Source: JAQWRV01 sp045564915 (GTDB lineage: Bacteria > Pseudomonadota > Alphaproteobacteria > Rhodospirillales > Rhodospirillaceae). From it: a DNA stretch of 64,000 nt. The notes under the pieces were generated by a model. It ran no database searches and was not told the DNA's origin. It worked only from the letters and a program-made list of their open reading frames with translations. This document shows positions 26,799 to 35,068 of this stretch, piece after piece (within the stretch, counting starts at the first letter, position 1; each line of letters opens with the position of its first letter). The position numbers and the translations under genes were made by a program. The stretch spans positions 1-64,000 of the forward strand of contig JBJLGL010000011.1 of the NCBI GenBank assembly GCA_045564915.1, given 5' to 3'.

Positions 26799-28610
26799 AT
26801 GAGCAATCAAAGAGGAGGGCACGGGACTAGCCGCATGGCAATGCTAGATCGTCCAAAAGGCAGAGACCCTCGCTATCTCTACCGCATGTTAGGGTTTATG
26901 AAACCATATGGTCTCGCTCTTACGTTGGCTGCTATTGCGTTGGTTGTTACCGCAGGGGCGACTTTATCTATTGGGCTTGGTGTCAAGTTCCTTATTGACA
27001 ACGGCCTGAGTGCAGGTGACCCAGAATTTCTCAATCGTGGTCTCTACGTTCTGGTAGCTATTATATTGGTTATTTCAGTTGGCACTTATTTCCGCTTCTA
27101 TTTTGTATCATGGGTTGGCGAACGCGTAGTTGCTGATATGCGCCAGGATGTGTACGCACAGGTTTTGAGGCTGAGTCCTGGGTTTTTCGAGGTTACGCGG
27201 ACCGGCGAAATATTGTCTCGTATAACAGCCGATACTTCCTTACTGCAAACAGTCATTGGTTCATCACTATCTATCGCATTACGGAATTTGCTGACGTTGA
27301 TAGGAGGCTTAGGCTTGCTGATTTATACGAACGCCAAGCTGACAGGTGTTGTCGCGCTTGTCGTTCCGGCTGTCGTCGTGCCGATCATTTGGTATGGTCG
27401 TAAAGTCAGGCGCCTATCTCGCGATAGTCAAGACCGGGTTGCAGATATTGGCTCTTATGCTGAAGAGAGTCTGAATGCGATTCGTACCGTTCAGGCCTAT
27501 AGCCATGAATCAGTTGATGAACAGTGCTTCTCACGTGAAGTTGAAAATGCCTTTAAAGTGGCTGTGCACAGAATTGCTGCACGCGCGATGCTGGGCGGTG
27601 TAATCATACTTCTCGTTTTCGGAGCCATCAGTCTAATTCTTTGGGCGGGGGGCCACGATGTAATTTCAGGCAGTATTTCTGCTGGGGAGTTAACCTCTTT
27701 TGTATTTTACGCGGTGATGGTGGCAACGGCAACGGCAGCTCTGACCGAAGTATATGGAGACCTTCAACGCGCTGCCGGTGCAACTGAACGGTTAATAGAG
27801 TTGTTGGAAACTGAGCCTGACATACGCCCGCCTACCAACCCTGTCGCCATACCCGAACCGGCGCGAGGAGCTGTCCAGTTTGAGGGAGTGACATTTCACT
27901 ATCCATCGCGTCCTGATAATGCTGCTCTCAACAGCCTAACCATGGATATTTTGCCGGGCGAGACCGTTGCGCTTGTGGGCCCTTCTGGCGCAGGTAAGAG
28001 TACTGTTTTTCAACTGCTACTGCGTTTCTATGATCCGCAGGCAGGTACTATATACATAGATAATATTGACCTGAAGCAAGCGGATCCGATTGCTGTTAGA
28101 GCCCACATTGGGCTCGTGTCTCAAGACCCAGTGATTTTTGCTGCTAATGCTTGGGAAAATATTCGTTATGGTCGTCCAAATGCTAGCGATGATGAAGTGC
28201 GGGCTGCCGCTGAAGCAGCTGTTGCGACCGAGTTCCTTGACCGTTTGCCGGAAGGTCTTAATACATTTCTTGGTGAAAAAGGAATGCGCCTATCTGGTGG
28301 CCAGAAGCAACGTATTGCCATCGCACGCGCTATTCTTCGGGATCCGGCCGTGCTTCTTCTAGATGAAGCCACCAGTGCGCTGGATGCTGAAAATGAGAGG
28401 CTAGTTCAGCAGGCCTTGGAACGTGTTATGGATGGGCGGACGACCATGGCTATTGCCCATAGGCTTGCGACAGTAGTTGAGGCCGACCGTATTGCTATTC
28501 TAGAAAATGGCTGGCTTATTGATTCAGGGTCACATGAGGATCTTCTAGCTTCCAGTGAACTTTATGCCCGCTTGGCCGCACTTCAGTTTTCTGCAGAGTC
28601 TGGGGTCTAG
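26799..28610 (+). CDS. ABC exporter, half-transporter (MsbA/LmrA-like)
   Basis: 603 aa fusing six transmembrane helices (about residues 30-320) with an ATPase domain. Walker A is GPSGAGKST near residue 394, the signature is LSGGQKQR near 497 and Walker B is VLLLDEAT near 517, followed by the switch His in AHRLAT. The membrane domain carries the ABC_membrane markers GERVVADMRQDVYAQVL and EESLNAIRTVQAY. It probably forms a homodimer in the inner membrane exporting lipids, peptides or drugs. Length is typical. It directly follows chaC and may be co-transcribed with it. Substrate unknown. Confidence 0.9.
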   Translation: MSNQRGGHGTSRMAMLDRPKGRDPRYLYRMLGFMKPYGLALTLAAIALVVTAGATLSIGLGVKFLIDNGLSAGDPEFLNRGLYVLVAIILVISVGTYFRFYFVSWVGERVVADMRQDVYAQVLRLSPGFFEVTRTGEILSRITADTSLLQTVIGSSLSIALRNLLTLIGGLGLLIYTNAKLTGVVALVVPAVVVPIIWYGRKVRRLSRDSQDRVADIGSYAEESLNAIRTVQAYSHESVDEQCFSREVENAFKVAVHRIAARAMLGGVIILLVFGAISLILWAGGHDVISGSISAGELTSFVFYAVMVATATAALTEVYGDLQRAAGATERLIELLETEPDIRPPTNPVAIPEPARGAVQFEGVTFHYPSRPDNAALNSLTMDILPGETVALVGPSGAGKSTVFQLLLRFYDPQAGTIYIDNIDLKQADPIAVRAHIGLVSQDPVIFAANAWENIRYGRPNASDDEVRAAAEAAVATEFLDRLPEGLNTFLGEKGMRLSGGQKQRIAIARAILRDPAVLLLDEATSALDAENERLVQQALERVMDGRTTMAIAHRLATVVEADRIAILENGWLIDSGSHEDLLASSELYARLAALQFSAESGV

Positions 28611-28914
28611 CCAACAGCAGTAAACACGTAAATTGATTTGATTATTTATTCTTCTAGTGTTTACGCTAGATGGTCCAGTTCACATGGAAATGATGCGGGT
28701 GCAGGTTGCGCAGTGTCAGCAAGAATTAGACGGGCGGAAAAAAGTAATTTACAGCCTCTGCATCCATGTTCTCTGCTAAATAAAGATGGATCTCCCTAGG
28801 CAATATTATCATGGTACAATAATTAAATAGGGTCGTATCTTAGCTAAGGCTGTGACAGTGTGATAATACGAGTTCGTATTATTTTCTATTACGACGGCTA
28901 AAGGTGTGAGGTAA
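28611..28914. other. 304-bp intergenic region before sufE
   Basis: No convincing coding sequence. It holds the end of the exporter transcript, AT-rich sequence and, near its right end, a 20-bp dyad (28863-28882). No classical terminator with a T-run is visible after the exporter. Confidence 0.6.
28863..28882. promoter_or_regulatory. 20-bp dyad upstream of sufE
   Basis: ATAATACGA (28863-28871), GT, TCGTATTAT (28874-28882): a perfect 9-bp inverted repeat with a two-base centre, ending 32 bases before the sufE ATG. The size and position suit a dimeric repressor or activator site. It does not look like an Irr ICE box or a Rhodo-iron box, so the regulator is unknown. Confidence 0.5.
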
Positions 28915-29364
28915 ATGCATAATTGCCAATCAAACGAAGAACTCATTTACATAGAACCAGAGTTGAGTATTGATGGGCTTATTGAAAATTTTGAACTTAT
29001 AGACGATTGGGAAGAGCGGTATCGCTACATCATCGATTTAGGTCGAAAGCTTCCCCCCTTTCCCAACACAGCAAAAACTGACTCCTTTAAAGTTAAAGGG
29101 TGTATGAGCCAGGTCTGGATGGTGCCTGGCCGCCTGCCAGACGACCCTGACAGATTTACGTTCGCGGCAGATAGCGATGCACACATTGTAAAGGGGTTAA
29201 TACATATCCTGGCTATAATGTATTGTGGCAAAACGACGGCGGAAATTTTGTCCATAGAAATAGACGAAGCGTTTGCACGCCTAGGTCTGGATCAACACTT
29301 GAGCCCTAGTCGCCGCAATGGTGTGGTATCCATGGTGAATAGAATCCGAACTTTGACAGATTAA
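28915..29364 (+). CDS. sufE: SufE family Fe-S assembly protein
   Basis: 149 aa. SufE fold throughout: LIENFELIDDWEERYRYIIDLGRKLPPFP, then the sulfur-accepting Cys63 in KVKGCMSQVWM, and the C-terminal RRNGVVSMVNRIR. SufE takes persulfide sulfur from a cysteine desulfurase (SufS/CsdA) and stimulates it; the protein is cytoplasmic. No suf operon is nearby, which is common for stand-alone alphaproteobacterial sufE genes. A dyad at 28863-28882 may regulate it. Convergent with the TPR gene. Confidence 0.92.
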   Translation: MHNCQSNEELIYIEPELSIDGLIENFELIDDWEERYRYIIDLGRKLPPFPNTAKTDSFKVKGCMSQVWMVPGRLPDDPDRFTFAADSDAHIVKGLIHILAIMYCGKTTAEILSIEIDEAFARLGLDQHLSPSRRNGVVSMVNRIRTLTD

Positions 29365-29399
29365 ACCTGCCAACAGGCCTGACACTATGTGAGCAGAGG

Positions 29400-30170
29400 T
29401 TAGCTATGTGACTCTGCCTCGTCGCCAGACTTATTGTGCCAGTTTCGTTTCATGGCCAGGCCAAGGACGTTGTCTGGCTCTAGAGCTAAGCAGCTAGCCA
29501 AGGCAGCTTCTGCTTCTGGAATGTTTTCCTGTTGATAATAGGTCTCGGCCAAAGACAATTTTATGCTTGCCTCATTCGGTTTCCGTTTATCAGCATCCAG
29601 AAGTATATTGAGAGCGCTCGCAGGATTACCTGTCTGAAGTTTTATTGTGGCCGCTTGGAGGGCAACTTTAGTAGATTTTGGAGTTATTCTTTCAGCACGT
29701 TCCGTCGCAGCTAAGGCTTCGTTCCAGCGTTTTCTTTGGCAAGCGACCCTAGCTATTCCTAGAAATGCCTGGGCCAGGCCGGGTTCAAGTTCTACAGCCT
29801 TAAGATAATAGCCCTCGGCTTGGTTGAAATTACCGCTCATTTCATAAACGTTTGCCAAAGTATTGCTGGTAGAGCCACAGCGCGGATCAAGAATTAACGC
29901 AGTCTGGAGAACGGCAACTGCACTTTGCAATTTACCACGTTTACGTAATAAAGCGCCTAAGCGTTTGTGTGACTCTGCATAGCTGGGTTTGGCTTGGATT
30001 GCACTACGGAACAAGCTTCCTGCATGTATAATGCGGCCAGCCTTCCAATGTAAGTTTCCTTCTTCCATTAGTTGATCCGAGGCAATCTTGTTTCGAGCTT
30101 GTCCGGCTTGATTTGCGCCCAAGATTGGCGCTAGGCGATTGATTAGTGTATCTGCGGCTGCCCTTACCAT
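29400..30170 (-). CDS. TPR repeat protein
   Basis: 256 aa with about five tetratricopeptide repeats from residue 35 to the end. Visible repeat units include AGSLFRSAIQAKPSYAESHKRLG, AVAVLQTALILDPRCGSTSNTLA, AEGYYLKAVELEPGLAQAFLGIA and AEAALASCLALEPDN. There is no signal peptide or membrane helix; the first 30 residues are basic and Ala-rich. TPR proteins act as scaffolds for protein complexes; no partner can be named. Single gene, convergent with sufE. Confidence 0.75.
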   Translation of the reverse strand: MVRAAADTLINRLAPILGANQAGQARNKIASDQLMEEGNLHWKAGRIIHAGSLFRSAIQAKPSYAESHKRLGALLRKRGKLQSAVAVLQTALILDPRCGSTSNTLANVYEMSGNFNQAEGYYLKAVELEPGLAQAFLGIARVACQRKRWNEALAATERAERITPKSTKVALQAATIKLQTGNPASALNILLDADKRKPNEASIKLSLAETYYQQENIPEAEAALASCLALEPDNVLGLAMKRNWHNKSGDEAESHS

Positions 30171-30283
30171 AAATTTGAAACCAGTTCTGTTTGCACTGTA
30201 AGCAGTACGCCACAGTTAGCAAAATTGGGCGCAGTCTAGATATAAAGTGCCAGTTGATAGGATGTCATCCCAATAAACGGCAT

Positions 30284-30299
30284 CTATAATACTTTATAG
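30284..30299. promoter_or_regulatory. short inverted repeat in AT-rich promoter region
   Basis: CTATAA, TACT, TTATAG: a perfect 6-bp inverted repeat with a four-base loop, followed within 40 bases by two more ATTATAG/GTTATAG-like words. It lies about 95 bases before the cupin ATG and about 115 bases before the TPR gene start on the other strand. It may be a -10-like element or an operator; AT-rich chance is possible. Confidence 0.25.
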
Positions 30300-30394
30300 T
30301 TCCATAAATTATAGTAAACGTTATAGAGATTTGCTACCGGTGTGTGCCACTATGTAGGTTAAACTGCTGTATCTTTTTATTTAGAGGACCTTAA

Positions 30395-31252
30395 ATGGCT
30401 AGACCACATATTGAATTTGTTCAGTCGCAGGTTTTACCCTTTAGGCAAGGCATTCCTGGCGGTGCGCGGGATGATGTTGTCTGCCGCATCCTATCAATTG
30501 ATGAAGATAATGGTGACTCGTCTGTACAGCTGCGTTATCCCACGGGATGGCTTGCACCGGATCCCCATTATGTTGACGTGCATGAAGAACTCTTTGTTCT
30601 TGAAGGGGCGATTGCAATTAATGGCCGCACTTATGCGAAGCATGATTATGCGCACCTGCCAGCTGGATACTTGCGTAGGAGCATGGGTAGTCAGCACGGA
30701 GCCGTTGTTCTAACTTTCTTTTCCGGTGAGGCCCATGTGCTCGCCTCGGAGGTGCACGGGCCTATGTATGATGAGTGTCTATTGGTTGAGCATATTGATA
30801 CTCGCCGGATGGAAGGAGAAACTGGCAAGCGAAAGCACATGAATTCGGGGGATTGGGATACGACTGGGACTATTCACAAAAAATTGTTTCAGAATCCTCA
30901 TAGCGGTGAGTTAACTTGGCTCATAGGGATGATGCCCTACTGGTCAACACCTAGAACCGAAATTCATCCTGTTGTTGAGGAAGAGTTTGCCGTTCTCGGT
31001 GATATTTGTTTTCCTTTGGGGATGATGCGAGACGGGGGTTATTTTTGGCGTCCCCCAGGGATTGAACATGGTCCATTTGCAACATGGGGTGGATGCCTTC
31101 ATCTTTGTCGTTGCCGTGGAGGGGCGTTTGCAACAGAGTGGAATGAGTCTGATGGCCCAGACTGGAATCCACCATACACACCTATTTTGCCACCCGATTA
31201 CGAGGCTCACGTTAAAGCGGGGCAAGATTATGACCGTGAACCCAACTATTAG
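30395..31252 (+). CDS. bicupin (DUF4437-like), second copy
   Basis: 285 aa with an AGAGGA ribosome-binding site 9 bases before ATG 30395. Two cupin barrels. The first has DPHYVDVHEELFVLEG with an unusual spacing of the first His pair and LPAGYLRRSMG as motif 2. The second has RTEIHPVVEEEFAVLGD and WRPPGIEHGPF, which supply a plausible His/Glu/His set. It is related in architecture to the cupin at 2990-3727 but only distantly in sequence. No signal peptide. Probably a metal-dependent enzyme of unknown reaction. Confidence 0.7.
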   Translation: MARPHIEFVQSQVLPFRQGIPGGARDDVVCRILSIDEDNGDSSVQLRYPTGWLAPDPHYVDVHEELFVLEGAIAINGRTYAKHDYAHLPAGYLRRSMGSQHGAVVLTFFSGEAHVLASEVHGPMYDECLLVEHIDTRRMEGETGKRKHMNSGDWDTTGTIHKKLFQNPHSGELTWLIGMMPYWSTPRTEIHPVVEEEFAVLGDICFPLGMMRDGGYFWRPPGIEHGPFATWGGCLHLCRCRGGAFATEWNESDGPDWNPPYTPILPPDYEAHVKAGQDYDREPNY

Positions 31253-31390
31253 TCCTGTAGCCCATTCGGGTTGAGGGGACCATCTCATAGATTAGTTACC
31301 GCTGTCCTAAGGAAAAACTATTACGAGTTTCTATCGCCATCCAGCTTTGCTTTATCATTTATTATGGATACCCACTTAGCTAAGAAGAGA

Positions 31391-31440
31391 TAGTGAGCAC
31401 TCTATTGCTCTATTGACTGCGATGCATAGAGTGCTCTCTA
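31391..31440. promoter_or_regulatory. long inverted repeat upstream of the VOC gene
   Basis: GAGCACTCTAT (31395-31405) and ATAGAGTGCTC (31426-31436) are perfect 11-bp arms around a 20-base spacer. After one mismatch the pairing continues for three more bases (31391-31393 with 31438-31440). The element ends 26 bases before the ATG at 31467. There is no T-run on the downstream side, so it is not a canonical terminator; an operator or 5'-UTR hairpin is more likely. Confidence 0.5.
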
Positions 31441-31466
31441 CTCTTCACTATTAAGGACTCACTTCA

Positions 31467-32060
31467 ATGGCGAACCCGCACTTAAAATGTTCGTTCAACA
31501 AAGCTCAGGTGATACTCATTTTATCAGTTGCGCTTACAGTACTATTGCTAGGGGCTGCTGTAAGTTTTGGCCAAGAGACTGCTGTTCGCCGAACTACGCT
31601 CTTGGTAGACGATATCGAACGTTCTATCGACTTTTATCAACGTCTTGGTCTGACGCGGTGGTTCGAGCGTTCCTCGAGAGATACTGATGAAGGCGGGGTT
31701 GTTGGTGCGTCTGAATTACCCCTTACAGCAGACCCAAAAATTGGCCGTATTGTCGTCATGCGAGGTAATGATGATCGCATTGGTATGATAGGATTGCTTG
31801 GCTACAGTCGCCCACCCCTGGCGAATGCTCGCGGCAACCTTGTTGGCGTTGGTGTGGGCGATGTAATTATCATGATTGAAACCGACGACATTAATTTTGT
31901 ATACAACCGATTACAGGAGACAGGGGCTCGATTTCACGCCCCACCGGAACGGTTTGAAAACAATAATCCCGATGGGTCAGTTAGAGATGCTGGCTATCGA
32001 ATGTTTGTCTACGATCCCGATGGGCATTTGATTGAGGTGTCCGAGGCATTGGATCGTTAG
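31467..32060 (+). CDS. exported or membrane-anchored VOC-family protein
   Basis: 197 aa. A hydrophobic segment (VILILSVALTVLLLGAAVSFG, residues 15-35) is a signal peptide or N-terminal anchor. A vicinal-oxygen-chelate/glyoxalase fold follows: RRTTLLVDDIERSIDFYQRLGL, and the C-terminal YRMFVYDPDGHLIEVSEAL, whose terminal Glu is a usual metal ligand. The expected first His near the N-terminus of the domain is not seen (RTTLLV), so the metal site may be altered. VOC proteins are glyoxalases, dioxygenases or binding proteins, and export of one is less common. Function unknown. Confidence 0.75.
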   Translation: MANPHLKCSFNKAQVILILSVALTVLLLGAAVSFGQETAVRRTTLLVDDIERSIDFYQRLGLTRWFERSSRDTDEGGVVGASELPLTADPKIGRIVVMRGNDDRIGMIGLLGYSRPPLANARGNLVGVGVGDVIIMIETDDINFVYNRLQETGARFHAPPERFENNNPDGSVRDAGYRMFVYDPDGHLIEVSEALDR

Positions 32061-32072
32061 CCGTTCTACGTT

Positions 32073-33824
32073 TCACTCGCCCATAACAGTTCCTTCGCGC
32101 CGAGGGTCAGCGCCACCTAACAAGACACCGTCACGAATGGCAATGGCGTGAACCCCACTGGGGAAATTGCCTCTCCGGACACGGTGTCCAAGTGCCTCTA
32201 GATATTTTTTGTGTTCCGCAAAAAAAACGCCATCGTCAATTACAACTGATTGCCCGAAAATAAGGACATTGGGTAGATTAGTTGCACCTTGTGGCGTGAG
32301 GCCCCAATCTAGCATTGCGATCAGTGTTTTTGAGACAAGTGGAACAATAGCCATACCCCCAGGTGAGCCTGAAACAGCAACAATATTATCATTTTTGTCA
32401 AAGACAATAATCGGAGCCATAGAGCTGCGAGGACGTTTACCGCCTTCAACCCGATTGGCAACAGTGCGTCCGTCAGCTACAGAGGTATATGAAAAGTCTG
32501 TTAGCTGGTTATTAAGCAGAAATCCTCCAACCATCAAATGTGATCCAAACGCGCCTTCAATCGAGCTAGTCATAGAGGCCGCATTACCATGGGAATCAAT
32601 CACGGAGATATGAGTAGTTGATGGCCGTTCCGGGCTTTGGCCCGGCGCGTAATCGAAAATCCCTTTTTGTGAAGGAATACCAGCCTCGGCCTGATCAATT
32701 CGGCTAAAAGGGTCTATCAAATTAGCCCGTTCCTTTAAATATTCGCGGTCGACCAGAATCCTTTCTGGTATGTCGACAAAGTCAGGATCGGCAATAAACG
32801 CGGCGCGGTCTGCATACACAAGTCGGCTCGCTTCAACAAACAGGTGCACAACTTCAGGAGACCAAGGCTCCATGTTCCGCAGATCGAATTTCTCTAGAAT
32901 GCCCAGAGTTTGTATTACACCAATACCGCCTGACGTTGGCGCCGGGGCACCACAGACTATAAACTGGTGGTAGGGTGCACAGAGCGGTGTACGTTCTCTT
33001 GCGCGATATGAGTGCAGGTCTTCGAGAGAGAGGTCGCCTGGATTCTTTTCTGCATTCTGGACTTCAAGAACAATCGCTTGGGCTAGCGAGCCGCTGTAAA
33101 AAGTATCCGCACCCTCGTTGGCTAGGCGGGTGAGAGTATCAGCCATTTCAGCATTTCTTAAAACAGTACCCACTGGCTTTGGCAGGCCATCCGCTCCGTA
33201 GTAGTGTTCCGCTGGTGTCTTAATAGAGGGCAGCGATTTATCCAGTTCCAGTAGCCTAAACAGCCGCGGCGAAAGCTCAAACCCATTTGCTGCGACTTCA
33301 ATTGCGGGACTAAATAGTGTTGACCAAGATATTTCGCCGTGAGCCTTATGGGCTAGTTCCATCATGCGCAATAAGCCAGGCACGCCAACTGACTTGCCTC
33401 CAATAATTGCTTCATTTCGCAGCATGGCTTCGCCGTTGGATTTGAGAAAGCGCCCTTCTGTTGCTGTTGCAGGGGCTGTTTCCCGTCCGTCATAAGCGTA
33501 GATTTTCTTGTCTTTATTATCCCAATATAAAACGAAAGCTCCACCACCGATACCTGAGGACTGTGGCTCTACAAGATTTAGGACGAGTTGGGTAGCGAAG
33601 GCAGCATCTAAAGCGTTACCACCTGCCTTTATAGCATTGTATCCGGCCTGCACGGCGATAGGGTTTGCTGCGGCAACCATGAAGGATGCTGCCGAACCAC
33701 CCTTTTGTTCTTTCATTCCACTTGCAGCCTCGGGAAACTCGGCGTCTTGAGCAAGGCTGGGCCCGCAAATCCCTAGGCCTACGAATATTGTGAAACTAAT
33801 AGGCGCTAGAAATCGAGCCAACAT
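32073..33824 (-). CDS. ggt: gamma-glutamyltransferase
   Basis: 583 aa from ATG 33824, which has an AAGGAAGAA site just upstream and a signal peptide (RFLAPISFTIFVGLGICGPSLA before QDAEF); a start 20 codons earlier would spoil it. GGT family features: NPIAVQAGYNAIKAGGNALDAAFATQLVLNLVEPQSSG-type N-terminal region, and the autocleavage Thr in PSTTHISVID near residue 403, followed by DSHGNAASMT and SSIEGAFGSH. The proenzyme is cleaved at that Thr into two subunits in the periplasm and moves gamma-glutamyl groups from glutathione. Convergent with the VOC gene, 12 bases apart. Confidence 0.93.
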   Translation of the reverse strand: MLARFLAPISFTIFVGLGICGPSLAQDAEFPEAASGMKEQKGGSAASFMVAAANPIAVQAGYNAIKAGGNALDAAFATQLVLNLVEPQSSGIGGGAFVLYWDNKDKKIYAYDGRETAPATATEGRFLKSNGEAMLRNEAIIGGKSVGVPGLLRMMELAHKAHGEISWSTLFSPAIEVAANGFELSPRLFRLLELDKSLPSIKTPAEHYYGADGLPKPVGTVLRNAEMADTLTRLANEGADTFYSGSLAQAIVLEVQNAEKNPGDLSLEDLHSYRARERTPLCAPYHQFIVCGAPAPTSGGIGVIQTLGILEKFDLRNMEPWSPEVVHLFVEASRLVYADRAAFIADPDFVDIPERILVDREYLKERANLIDPFSRIDQAEAGIPSQKGIFDYAPGQSPERPSTTHISVIDSHGNAASMTSSIEGAFGSHLMVGGFLLNNQLTDFSYTSVADGRTVANRVEGGKRPRSSMAPIIVFDKNDNIVAVSGSPGGMAIVPLVSKTLIAMLDWGLTPQGATNLPNVLIFGQSVVIDDGVFFAEHKKYLEALGHRVRRGNFPSGVHAIAIRDGVLLGGADPRREGTVMGE

Positions 33825-33897
33825 AAATTCTTCCTTATTCGCAATAACAAAAAATAATCTGTTGATTACCACAGACGCTACCATTGGTCAGCCTCAC

Positions 33898-33972
33898 TGC
33901 AAAAATCACACCGGCGGTGATTTAGCTGAGAGCTTGGTGGCTTATGGAGTAAAGAATAACCATGTTCACTAA
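33898..33972 (+). pseudogene. remnant of a TPP-dependent enzyme N-terminus
   Basis: Codons in this stretch read HTGGDLAESLVAYGVKN and then hit a TAA after NHVH. That closely matches the start of the thiamine-diphosphate enzyme N-terminal domain (acetolactate synthase/oxalyl-CoA decarboxylase superfamily), where TGGdLvaeSLkayGVkhvFt is typical. There is no start codon context and no following domain in any frame, so it looks like a decayed fragment. The match is short (about 17 residues); it could be chance. Confidence 0.35.
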
Positions 33973-34217
33973 CTAGGTGATTTACCCTATACAAGAGAGG
34001 GATATGGGCTGTGGTTGTGACCCTGGTATCTTTTAAAAATTTTCTTGGACCTACAAACCACCGCATTTCAAAGCCTTTATTGTGGGTCTGCCACACGCCA
34101 TTGATCCTAAGCTCGTGGGCACCGCCCCAGGCGACCAAATTATCACCATCAATTTTAGACGTGCAAAGCAAATTTACCAATGGCAAAACTATATCCAAGG
34201 ATTTGTATTCTAGAGGC

Positions 34218-34252
34218 TTGGGCCTAATAAGAGGCTATACTGTTGGGCCTAA
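34218..34252 (+). repeat. 10-bp direct repeat TTGGGCCTAA, two copies
   Basis: Copies at 34218-34227 and 34243-34252, 25 bases start to start, about 165 bases before the isochorismatase-type gene. The GGCC core is itself palindromic. A tandem operator is possible; so is chance. Confidence 0.3.
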
Positions 34253-34414
34253 AGTTCAGATGTTAATAATAGAAAAGGGGCTATTTATTATGTTAACCCT
34301 TAGCCAGGCCATGCTTAAACGCAAGCTTTGGCCTTGGTCTGGATTCAATGGGTCGACACATTACGAGCGGTTCAGCATACTTCGGCTAAAATAACACTAT
34401 TGGAGGGTTTACAT

Positions 34415-35056
34415 ATGTCCACTATGGAGCTGTCACGCGATGGTACTGTGCTAATCGTGGTAGATATGCAGAACTCGTTCTGTGCCGATGATGGGGGATG
34501 CGGTAAGCCCGGCCTGCCCATTCAGAATCTACAAACCGCAATTGAGCCATGTGTAGAGTTGGTGAAGGCGGCAAGAGCGGCTAACATTCCAGTGATCTAT
34601 ACACGCTATATGTACCGGCCTGATTATGCTGATGGCGGTGTGCTTATAAAACACCTGCTACCCGACTTAAAAGATGCAAAGGCACTACAAGCCGGCACTT
34701 GGGACGTGGAGGTGATTCCAGAGCTTGAGCCACAAGATGAAGATTTTATTGTTGATAAGAATAGGCCCAGCTCGTTTTATGCTACTAACTTGGAAACTAT
34801 TTTAAGCGGCTTGGATGCAGATAGTCTGGTTGTATGTGGTGTGACAACTAATTGCTGTGTTGAATCGACAGTACGCGATGCAAGCCAACGGGACTATAAA
34901 ACCTTTGTTGTCCAGGATGCTGTTGCGGAGCTTGATGATGAACGCCACCAAGTTGCCTTGCGTTCTATGGATATGTTATTTGCAGATTTGGTGACAGTGA
35001 ATGATGTAGCAATTGCCTGGGGCGTTCATAATTCAATAGAAACGGCAGCGGAATAG
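34415..35056 (+). CDS. isochorismatase-family cysteine hydrolase
   Basis: 213 aa from ATG 34415, chosen for the GGAGG site 8 bases upstream; an in-frame start at 34328 would add 29 unlikely residues. Complete catalytic triad of the family: Asp17 (VVDMQNSF), Lys115 (VDKNRPSSF) and Cys148 (GVTTNCCVESTVRDA). Members cleave amide bonds in maleamate, N-carbamoylsarcosine, nicotinamide or ureido acids, or hydrolyse isochorismate. It is first in a string of co-directional catabolic genes, and an amidase role on a nitrogenous intermediate fits the context. Cytoplasmic. Confidence 0.9.
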   Translation: MSTMELSRDGTVLIVVDMQNSFCADDGGCGKPGLPIQNLQTAIEPCVELVKAARAANIPVIYTRYMYRPDYADGGVLIKHLLPDLKDAKALQAGTWDVEVIPELEPQDEDFIVDKNRPSSFYATNLETILSGLDADSLVVCGVTTNCCVESTVRDASQRDYKTFVVQDAVAELDDERHQVALRSMDMLFADLVTVNDVAIAWGVHNSIETAAE

Positions 35057-35068
35057 GCGGCGGAATAT

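Larger units (their letters stand above)
33825..34414. other. 590-bp non-coding region between ggt and the hydrolase island
   Basis: No intact gene. It contains a probable remnant of a thiamine-diphosphate enzyme at 33898-33972, then about 57 stop-free but start-less codons in another frame (34037-34213), and two copies of TTGGGCCTAA (34218-34227 and 34243-34252). Both the ggt promoter (left side) and the island promoter (right side) must lie here. Confidence 0.6.

Noticed and set aside
34011..34394. A plus-strand 127-codon frame before the hydrolase island
   Set aside because: It has no domain resemblance, and the better supported start of the hydrolase lies after it; treated as non-coding.
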